A stretch of 64,000 nucleotides of DNA from WQXF01 sp031553615 (GTDB taxonomy: Bacteria > Bacillota > Clostridia > Christensenellales > Aristaeellaceae). Below, piece by piece: positions 53,826-60,358 of this stretch (positions within the stretch are counted from its first letter, which is position 1; each line of letters begins with the position of its first letter). Under the pieces are notes generated by a model. The model was not told where the DNA came from, did no database searches, and saw only the letters and a list, made by a program, of their open reading frames with translations. The stretch is from assembly GCA_031553615.1 (NCBI GenBank), contig JAVBLJ010000013.1:1-64000 (forward strand), read 5' to 3'. The position numbers and the translations under genes were made by a program.

Positions 53826-54452
53826 CTAGGATTCCCGCACGAAGTGGGTCCAAACTCGCTTCATGGGCGCAGGCGGCGGCACGGTTTTTCCGCTTTCCTT
53901 CAGGCTGTGCAGGAGCCAAGCCATGTTGCAGCCCAGGTTTTGCAATATCTGCACGCCTTCGCCATCTTCAAAAAGCTCCTGACCGTTGCCGTGCACCACG
54001 TTCCAATATTGCGTGGGGGTGATGACCAGCTGGCCCAGCGTCAGGTAATCGTTGAGCTGATGATAAGCCTCAATGCCGCCGGACCGGCGCAGGCAGACGA
54101 ACGAAGCGCCGACCTTGTAGCGGAAGTGTCCGCCGGAGTAGAAGAAGCGATCGAGGAAGCACTTCATCGTGCCGGAGATGCCGCCATAGTACACGGGGCT
54201 GGCCAGCAGCAGGCCATCAGCCTCGCACATCTTTTCGATGCAGGCGTTGACCGGATCATCGGTGATCACGCAGCCGTGCTGACCGGCCTGGCCGCACCGA
54301 CCGCACCCCATACAGCCGCGGACGGATTGGTTGCCGACCTCCACGATTTCAATCTCAATATCGTGCTGAACCAGCGTTTCGGAGATCAACTGCAGCGCGG
54401 TGCTGGTGCTGCCGTGCGGATGCGGGCTTCCATTGATGGCGAGGACCTTCAT
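53826..54452 (-). CDS. Flavodoxin-fold NAD(P)H-dependent reductase / iron-sulfur flavoprotein
   Basis: 208 residues. The FMN phosphate loop is AINGSPHPHGSTS (residues 5-17), with ASPVYYGGISGTMKCFLDR as the flavin-contact segment. Four cysteines in CMGCGRCGQAGQHGC suggest an iron-sulfur cluster or redox thiols, as in multimeric flavodoxin-type reductases of anaerobes. The substrate is unknown. The ATG follows AAGGAGGG. The 150-bp gap after its stop (53673-53825) shows no gene. Confidence 0.88.
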   Translation of the reverse strand: MKVLAINGSPHPHGSTSTALQLISETLVQHDIEIEIVEVGNQSVRGCMGCGRCGQAGQHGCVITDDPVNACIEKMCEADGLLLASPVYYGGISGTMKCFLDRFFYSGGHFRYKVGASFVCLRRSGGIEAYHQLNDYLTLGQLVITPTQYWNVVHGNGQELFEDGEGVQILQNLGCNMAWLLHSLKESGKTVPPPAPMKRVWTHFVRES

Positions 54453-54524
54453 GTGAATCCCTCCTTGTTACGGTGTGCGATGTGGGTGTTCATTATTTCG
54501 TTAGGACACATTTTCTGCACAAAA

Positions 54525-55007
54525 TCACTTGTGATACCGTTCATTGGCGTTGATCTTGCAGGCGCGGTAGAGCTGCTCCAGCAGCACCACGCGCGCTAGC
54601 TGGTGAGGGAAGGTCATGGCGGAGAGCGAGAGCCTCTCATCGGCCCGGCGTACCACCGCTTCGCTGAGCCCCAGCGAACCGCCGATGATCCACACGATTC
54701 GTTTCTTCTCGCCTTGCCCGCGCCAGACGGCGATCTTTTCGGCCAGCGCTTCGCTGGCACACTGCTTGCCCTCGATGCAGAGCGCGACCACATGATCGCC
54801 GGGCCGCAGCGCGTCCAGCAGCCGTTCGCCCTCCTTGCGGCAAACCTCGGCCTCCAGCGCGGGAGAGGCGTTAGCAGGCTCCGGTAAATCGGGAATCTCG
54901 ATCTCTTCGCAGGGGCCGAAGCGGCGCATCCGCTTTAGGTATTCGTCGGCGGCTTCGCGGTAGAAGCGCTCTCGCATCTTGCCCACGCACAGGATGGCGG
55001 TGTTCAC
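54525..55007 (-). CDS. rlmH: 23S rRNA (pseudouridine1915-N3)-methyltransferase RlmH
   Basis: 160 residues, the full family length. It starts MNTAILCVGKMRERFYREA and has the SPOUT motifs ALCIEGKQ, WIIGGSLGLSEAV and LSAMTFPHQLARVVLLEQLYRA, ending in INANERYHK. It methylates pseudouridine 1915 in helix 69. The start is GTG, overlapping the stop of the CPBP gene by four bases. It lies in the same run as walJ, as in many Firmicutes. Confidence 0.97.
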   Translation of the reverse strand: MNTAILCVGKMRERFYREAADEYLKRMRRFGPCEEIEIPDLPEPANASPALEAEVCRKEGERLLDALRPGDHVVALCIEGKQCASEALAEKIAVWRGQGEKKRIVWIIGGSLGLSEAVVRRADERLSLSAMTFPHQLARVVLLEQLYRACKINANERYHK

Positions 55008-55978
55008 AGCGCACCCCCGGCCAGGCTGGCCGTGTAGGCCATGCTCAGCGCGTATTGCGCAAGGAACAGCAGCAATAGCAGTACGATGAGCGCCACGGCG
55101 GCGGTGGATAGGGGCTCGCCGCGCTCGTAGGTCAGCGGGGGATGCTTCCGCGCGGCCATGCGCATGGGTATCACCAAGAACGCGATGGCTGCCGGGGCTG
55201 CAAGCAGCAGCAGGGGCAGCACCGAGGTCAGCACCTCGGCGTTAGAGGCAGCGGCGGTTGCGGCGGCATCGAGCGCTTCCGGCGGTGTGTAGCTCTGCGC
55301 CGCGTAGGCGAACAGCATGGAGGTGCCATTGTAGGCGGCATGAAACAGCATGGGGGCCCACATGGTGCCGTACCCGGCCAGCAGTGCGCCCAGTATGAAG
55401 CCCAGCAGCAGGTGGGCGGGCAGGCCGGTGATCAGCCCATGCATCAGCGCGAACAGCAGGCCGCTGAGCAGCACGGCGCGGCGCGTGCCCAGCCGCTCCA
55501 GCGAGGGCAGGAGCAGATTGCGAAAGAGCAGCTCTTCGCACAGCGCGGGTACGACGCCCACCACCAGCAGCGCGGCCCAGAGCTCGTCGCCCTGCGTGGG
55601 TATCGGTATGTTTGAACCTACCAGCGGCCAGCCGAGCGCCTCGAGCGCGAGCACCCAAAGCACGGTGAGCATCTGAACGGCGACCATGGCGAACACCGCG
55701 CCCACCAACAGGCAGGCACAGGCCCCGATCGGCAGCGGTCGCCAGCGGAGGGCCGAGGCCTCGGGGCGAACGATGAGCAGGTAGAGCCCGGCGGGTAGCG
55801 CGATAGCGACCATTTGCGCCACCAGGATTTCGGCGTAGCGCATCAGCACGGAGGCATCCGTATCGGGGAAGAACATCCGCCAGAGCATACTGACGGCTGT
55901 GTTGCCGACGAGCGCAGCCATCACAAGGGCCAGTGCCACCGCGGGCGAAGGGAAACGGGGTCTGCTTCGTAAATCCAA
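55004..55978 (-). CDS. CPBP-family intramembrane metalloprotease
   Basis: 324 residues with about eight membrane helices. The CPBP active-site motifs are CEELLFRNLLLP (Glu-Glu), LFALMHG and LFHAAYN (the His ligands). The family includes prenyl-protein type II CAAX proteases and immunity proteins. The start is TTG at 55978, which follows AAAGGAGGG by six bases; an upstream TTG lacks a site. It stands between walJ and rlmH, a place held by the protease HtrA in Bacillus. Confidence 0.88.
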   Translation of the reverse strand: MDLRSRPRFPSPAVALALVMAALVGNTAVSMLWRMFFPDTDASVLMRYAEILVAQMVAIALPAGLYLLIVRPEASALRWRPLPIGACACLLVGAVFAMVAVQMLTVLWVLALEALGWPLVGSNIPIPTQGDELWAALLVVGVVPALCEELLFRNLLLPSLERLGTRRAVLLSGLLFALMHGLITGLPAHLLLGFILGALLAGYGTMWAPMLFHAAYNGTSMLFAYAAQSYTPPEALDAAATAAASNAEVLTSVLPLLLLAAPAAIAFLVIPMRMAARKHPPLTYERGEPLSTAAVALIVLLLLLFLAQYALSMAYTASLAGGAL

Positions 55979-56023
55979 GGAAGGCCCTCCTTTCGCCTTT
56001 GAGCAAATTTTGCTTCTATACAA

Positions 56024-56063
56024 CTCCGTGATCTGTTGCGTGAAATTGAACGAGGAATAGTAT
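56024..56063. repeat. Terminal fragment of the 163-bp palindromic element
   Basis: GATCTGTTGCGTGAAAT and CGAGGAATAGTAT match the end of copy 1 (reverse complement of 1930-1965) with few differences. The rest of the element is missing. It lies between the walJ stop and the CPBP gene. Confidence 0.6.
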
Positions 56064-56094
56064 CAGGGATGCCGCCGGGCGATCCGGCGGCAGA

Positions 56095-56892
56095 TCAGGC
56101 GATGGTGTAGTATGTGCTGATGCGGTCGCGCCAAGCGACGTCGAGCTGAAAATCCTCGCCGCAGCGGATGCCCTGCGCCGAAAGCGCATCGCGCACGGTT
56201 TGGTAGGCCAATTCGGGCAGGTTGTTTTCCGGGCTCAGGTGGCCCAATATGCAGGTGCGGACACCGGTGGCGGCCAGCTCGACCAGCGCCTTTCCGCAAT
56301 CGACATTCGAAAGGTGGCCGTTGCGGCCCCGGATGCGGCTTTTGAGGTATTGCGGGTAGCTGCCGGTCTCCAGCATGCGCAGATCGTGGTTGGATTCGAT
56401 GAGCAGCACATCCGCCCCCGATACGGCGCGCACCCAGCGCGGCTGGATATGGCCCAGGTCGGTTGCCACCGCCACCTTGCGGCCCTGATAGAGCAGGCTG
56501 AACCCCACCGGATCGGCGGCATCGTGGGGGATGGAGAAGGGCTCGACGCCGATATCGCGCACGTAGAAATCCTCCCCGGCGCGAAAGGCGCGCTGGTTGC
56601 GCGTGGCGACCTCGCCTACCTTGCTCTCCATGGCGGCCCAGGTGCCTTCGCTGGCATACACGGGCAGATCGAGCTTGCGGCTCAGTGCGCCGACGCCGCG
56701 AATGTGGTCGCTGTGCTCATGGGTGACGAGTATGCCGCTGAGCGATTCCGGGGCGACGTCGAGCGTCGCCAGCGCCGCGAGCAGGCTTTTGGCGGGCACG
56801 CCCGCATCGATGAGCAGGCGGGTATCCCCGGCAGCCAGGTACATCGCATTGCCGCTGGAGCCGCTGAACAGGGGGCAGAATACAAAGGGCAT
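56095..56892 (-). CDS. walJ: MBL-fold hydrolase WalJ/YycJ
   Basis: 265 residues. It starts MPFVFCPLFSGSSGNAMYL, the conserved YycJ opening. The metal site is THEHSDH, with VATDLGHI and LGHLSPENN as later ligands. WalJ is linked with coordination of cell division, cell-wall metabolism and DNA replication, and resembles 5'-3' exonucleases. The ATG at 56892 gives the conserved N-terminus; eleven extra codons are possible upstream. The gene order walJ-protease-rlmH parallels walJ-htrA-rlmH in Bacillus. Confidence 0.93.
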   Translation of the reverse strand: MPFVFCPLFSGSSGNAMYLAAGDTRLLIDAGVPAKSLLAALATLDVAPESLSGILVTHEHSDHIRGVGALSRKLDLPVYASEGTWAAMESKVGEVATRNQRAFRAGEDFYVRDIGVEPFSIPHDAADPVGFSLLYQGRKVAVATDLGHIQPRWVRAVSGADVLLIESNHDLRMLETGSYPQYLKSRIRGRNGHLSNVDCGKALVELAATGVRTCILGHLSPENNLPELAYQTVRDALSAQGIRCGEDFQLDVAWRDRISTYYTIA

Positions 56893-57098
56893 TGCGCCAT
56901 CTCGCTTCCGTTTGTGATTTCTCATAGAGTCGGCTTATGATATCGGTAACGCACCGGATGTTGTCGAAGGCCGGTTCTGTGGGCATATGCGTCATTATAT
57001 CGCGTATGGAGCATTTGAGCAATACCACCGATTGTGCTTTTGTGCGGCTTTTGAGCGAATTTCAAGGCTGCTTTGCAGGGAATGCCGGGATTGCACGG

Positions 57099-57127
57099 TT
57101 GCGCTCGCGCACAAAACCTGCGATAAT
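57099..57127 (+). promoter_or_regulatory. Probable promoter of the 100-residue hypothetical gene
   Basis: TTGCGC (57099-57104), 17 bases, GATAAT (57122-57127), about 55 bp before the ATG at 57184. The rest of the 56893-57183 gap shows nothing else. Confidence 0.55.
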
Positions 57128-57183
57128 AGGCGCGCGAGTATGGATCAAGCGCGATTGTGCGCGATGCGAAGGAAGGTGCCCGC

Positions 57184-57486
57184 ATGGCGGAAGAATGCAG
57201 GCTATGGGCGCGCAAGATGCGCGGCACGAAGATATTGGCGAGCGAGACCGAGCCCTGCGATCCGGCGAATCCGCAGGAAGCGCTCATGGAGATATGCCGC
57301 CGCATGGACGTGCCGCGGCCGCTTTGGATGAGCAAGCATCAAAAGGAGTATGAGGCTTTCAGCCGCACCCACTTTACGCAGGATCACTTCGTGGAGCACA
57401 TCCCTTTCAGCCGGTTGGAGATCGAGCTGTTTTTGCCCGACGGGCCGCAGAAGCGCACGCAGCGCAATCCGCTCATGGATGCGTAG
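57184..57486 (+). CDS. Conserved-looking hypothetical protein
   Basis: 100 residues, soluble. The clearest segment is WMSKHQKEYEAFSRTHFTQDHFVEHIPFSRLEIELF. No domain is recognised. The ATG follows AAGGAAGG and has a promoter of its own. The regular codon use and clear start favour a real gene. Nothing in the surroundings indicates a function. Confidence 0.75.
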   Translation: MAEECRLWARKMRGTKILASETEPCDPANPQEALMEICRRMDVPRPLWMSKHQKEYEAFSRTHFTQDHFVEHIPFSRLEIELFLPDGPQKRTQRNPLMDA

Positions 57487-57601
57487 CCTTTTCCTTATTA
57501 CTTCATATTTGCAGGGCTGCGAAAAAGTTTTTTCATGCAATTCATTAAAACCATTCCTTGCTGGACATACTGGTGGTACATACTGCAAGGGAGGGAAATG
57601 G

Positions 57602-57802
57602 ATGGATCGTTTATCGCTGCTGTTGGCCATCATTGGGGCTGTGAACTGGGGGCTCATCGGTTTGTTCCAGTTCGATCTGGTGGCATTCCTGTTTGGTGGT
57701 CAAGGCGCGGTGCTGAGCCGCATCATCTATGGCCTGGTGGGCGCTGCGGGCCTGTGGTGCATCACCCTGCTGTTCCGGGATCGTGAAATCATCAAGGAAT
57801 GA
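57602..57802 (+). CDS. DUF378-family small membrane protein (YuzA-like)
   Basis: 66 residues with two membrane helices. The family pattern is LLLAIIGAVNWGLIGLFQFDLVAFLFG, then LSRIIYGLVGAAGLW. The ATG follows AAGGGAGGG. The function is unknown. It is monocistronic and ended by a strong terminator. Confidence 0.93.
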   Translation: MDRLSLLLAIIGAVNWGLIGLFQFDLVAFLFGGQGAVLSRIIYGLVGAAGLWCITLLFRDREIIKE

Positions 57803-57814
57803 CCGGCGCGAACC

Positions 57815-57850
57815 GCCGCTCCTGCCCGTAATGGGCTGGGAGCGGCTTTT
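57815..57850 (+). terminator. Rho-independent terminator after the DUF378 gene
   Basis: GCCGCTCC and GGGAGCGGC form the outer stem, CCC/GGG the inner one, followed by TTTT. It lies in the 325-bp gap to cdaA (57803-58127), which otherwise holds the cdaA promoter and about 180 bases of unassigned AT-richer DNA. Confidence 0.85.
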
Positions 57851-58037
57851 CTGTCTGCGAGCGCATTCTTTTGCAAACACATTCTTTTTTTGATAAACGC
57901 AAGGGATGCGCGTCCCGCTGCGTTTTATCACATGAAACTTTCGCCAAAGGCGCATAGTATCCTACGGCATCCCAATGAAAAATGGGCACACAAGTGTGAA
58001 ATGTCGGGGGAGAAAAATCGAGGGAAATATCAAAAAG

Positions 58038-58066
58038 AGTTGAATATACAAAACAGCGGTTCAACT
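58038..58066. promoter_or_regulatory. Inverted repeat overlapping the cdaA -35 element
   Basis: AGTTGAA (58038-58044) and TTCAACT (58060-58066) form perfect 7-bp arms 15 bases apart; the right arm contains the -35. This could be an operator. Confidence 0.45.
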
Positions 58067-58088
58067 TATGGGCGATATGTAGTATAAT
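58060..58088 (+). promoter_or_regulatory. SigA-type promoter of cdaA-cdaR
   Basis: TTCAAC (58060-58065), 17 bases, TATAAT (58083-58088), 39 bp before the start codon. Confidence 0.7.
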
Positions 58089-58127
58089 GATCCTGTATGG
58101 TTTTGCAGCACAGAAGGCGGTGAGCGC

Positions 58128-58994
58128 GTGACCCAACTATGGCAGCAAGTGAACACTATGGCATGGAACATCCTCCATCGGCCCACCGTGTCCGACGTAT
58201 TGGACATTCTGTTGGTGAGCTTTTTGGTGTATCAGTTGCTGAAATTCGCGCGCGGAACCCGGGTGAGCCAGGTTTTGAAGGGCCTGGCCGTGCTGCTGCT
58301 GTCCACCTGGCTGAGCGAGGTATTCGACCTGCGCACCATCAATTGGATTTTGCGCTGGCTGGTCAATGCCGGAGCGGTGTTGGTGGTGGTTCTGTTCCAG
58401 CCCGAGCTGCGCCGGGTGCTGGAAGGCATCGGCCGCGCGCAGACGCTGAAAAAGATTCGCGGCGAGGAGACCCCGGCGGCCGACCTGGTGGTGGCCGAGC
58501 TGGTGCAGGCGCTGCTGAACATGGCCAAGCGCAAGGTCGGCGCGCTGATCGTGCTGGAGCAGGCCACCCACTTGAAGGAAGTGTGCGATACGGGCACGCG
58601 GGTCGATGGCCGCGTGAGCCAGCCCTTGCTGGAGAATATATTCGAGCCCAACACCCCCCTGCACGATGGCGCGGTGATCATCAGCGGCGATCGTGTGCTG
58701 GCGGCTGCCTGTGTGCTGCCGCTTTCCGAGGGTTCGGGCATCAGCCGCGAACTGGGCACCCGGCACCGCGCCGCCATCGGCATTTCGGAGGCGACCGACG
58801 CCATCGTGCTCATCGTTTCCGAGGAGACCGGCATCATTTCCATGGCGCGCGGCGGCAGATTGACGCGCCATATGGATTCGCGCTCGCTCAACGCGCTGCT
58901 CAAGTCGGTATACGGCAAGCAGGCGACGACCGGGTTGCTGACCGCCATTTTTGCGAAGAGGAGGCGTGCCAGCCATGAGCCAAATCGAGAATAA
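58128..58994 (+). CDS. cdaA: Diadenylate cyclase CdaA (c-di-AMP synthase)
   Basis: 288 residues. Three N-terminal membrane helices (about 20-95) come before the DAC domain. The catalytic motifs are DGA at 180-182 (LHDGAVII) and RHR at 212-214 (GTRHRAAIG). It makes c-di-AMP from two ATP and is the main housekeeping synthase of Firmicutes, controlling potassium and osmotic balance. The start is GTG after AAGGCGGTGAG. It overlaps cdaR by 20 bases. glmM, which usually follows cdaR, is not here. Confidence 0.98.
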   Translation: MTQLWQQVNTMAWNILHRPTVSDVLDILLVSFLVYQLLKFARGTRVSQVLKGLAVLLLSTWLSEVFDLRTINWILRWLVNAGAVLVVVLFQPELRRVLEGIGRAQTLKKIRGEETPAADLVVAELVQALLNMAKRKVGALIVLEQATHLKEVCDTGTRVDGRVSQPLLENIFEPNTPLHDGAVIISGDRVLAAACVLPLSEGSGISRELGTRHRAAIGISEATDAIVLIVSEETGIISMARGGRLTRHMDSRSLNALLKSVYGKQATTGLLTAIFAKRRRASHEPNRE

Positions 58995-60324
58995 ACCGGA
59001 GGTTGCTCAGCGGGGGCGGATGGGCACGGCACGCCTGATCCTTTCGCGCTTGTGGGGATCGCTGACCCGGAACCTTTTGCTGAAAGTGTTTTCGCTGCTG
59101 CTGGCCGTGCTGCTGTGGAGCGTGCTCATCGCTTCGGATGCGACGCTGGCCCGCGAGAAGGTGTTCCCCAGCGTGGAGGTCACCGTGGTGGGCCAAGAGA
59201 CGCTGCGCGCGCGCAAGTTTATCGTCACCGACGATATCGCCGCGATGATCCCCTCCGTGCGCGTCCGGGCCGAGGTGGCCCAAGGCTCGTTCGACCGCGT
59301 GACGGCCAGCAACTTTAGCCCGCGCATCGATCTTTCGAAGGTCAAGCAGGCGGGCGAGCAAGAGCTGCAGGTGACCGTGCCCACCACGACCTCCGGCCAG
59401 GTGCTGGAGGTGGAGCCTTCGCGCATCGTGGTGAACGTGCAGGAATACGCGACCATCGGACGCATTCCGGTGGTGGTGGAGGTCGTGGGGCAGAACAACC
59501 CCGATCTTTGGGTGGATACGCCCCGTGCCGACCCGATCCTGGTGTCGGTTAGCGGCCCCAAGACCATGGTGGATCAGGTGGCGCGCGTGGTTGCACAGCT
59601 CGATCAAACGACGCTGAGCGGCGATCGTACCGCCACGCGCAGCGCTTTGCGTTTCGTGCCCCAGGATGCGGAGGGCAAGAGCCTCGATTCGCCGCTGCTG
59701 CAGGTGAGCAGCTATGAAGGTGTGAAGCTCGACACCGTGCTGGTGGACGTCTCCAGCTATCCGCAGCGCGAGATTCCGGTGGATCTATCGAACGTGACTA
59801 CCGGGGAACCGGCGGAGGGGTACGAGCTGCTTTCGGTGCAGGCCGAACCGGCGACCATTGCCGTAGCCGCGGCCCAATCGGTGCTCGGTGAGCTGACCAA
59901 CGTGTTCATCGATGCGCCGATACAGATCGCGGGCGAGAACGGCACGGTGAGCGCATCGGCGCGCATTAAGCGCATGCCCGACGCAAAGCATGTCAGCCTG
60001 GAGGAGGTTGTGATTACCGCCACGATCGCCGAAAAACGCATCGAGCGCACGTTCCGCAATCGGCCTATCGAGACCTTGGGCTTGGCCGAGGGCCTAACCG
60101 CAAAATTGAGCCGGACAAAAACCGGCATTCTCCTTACGGGGGGCTACCACTGGCTTAATCAGTTGAAGGACGAAAATGTGTACGTATTCGTCGATGTGGA
60201 GAACCTTCCGCCGGGCGAATACGAGTTGCCCATCCAGGTGCGTGTGGAGGGCTCCAACGATTATTCTTGCGAGCTGGAGGATGCGGTGGTTACGGTCACC
60301 ATCTCCGAGGCCAAGGCAAGCTGA
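58975..60324 (+). CDS. cdaR: CdaA regulator CdaR (YbbR-domain protein)
   Basis: 449 residues. One membrane helix (about 37-62, LLLKVFSLLLAVLLWSVL) anchors a chain of four YbbR-type β-domains outside the cell (repeats containing IPVVVEVVGQ, IPVDLSNVTTG and RPIETLGLAEG). CdaR interacts with CdaA and tunes its activity. The ATG follows GAGGAGGCG, inside the end of cdaA. The next gene starts 34 bp later, replacing the usual glmM. Confidence 0.95.
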   Translation: MSQIENKPEVAQRGRMGTARLILSRLWGSLTRNLLLKVFSLLLAVLLWSVLIASDATLAREKVFPSVEVTVVGQETLRARKFIVTDDIAAMIPSVRVRAEVAQGSFDRVTASNFSPRIDLSKVKQAGEQELQVTVPTTTSGQVLEVEPSRIVVNVQEYATIGRIPVVVEVVGQNNPDLWVDTPRADPILVSVSGPKTMVDQVARVVAQLDQTTLSGDRTATRSALRFVPQDAEGKSLDSPLLQVSSYEGVKLDTVLVDVSSYPQREIPVDLSNVTTGEPAEGYELLSVQAEPATIAVAAAQSVLGELTNVFIDAPIQIAGENGTVSASARIKRMPDAKHVSLEEVVITATIAEKRIERTFRNRPIETLGLAEGLTAKLSRTKTGILLTGGYHWLNQLKDENVYVFVDVENLPPGEYELPIQVRVEGSNDYSCELEDAVVTVTISEAKAS

Positions 60325-60358
60325 GGCAGGTACGGGCTTGTAGCGGCAGTGAGGGGGT

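Noticed and set aside
57890..58087. 65-codon ORF upstream of cdaA
   Set aside because: TTG start without a ribosome binding site, and it covers the cdaA promoter.
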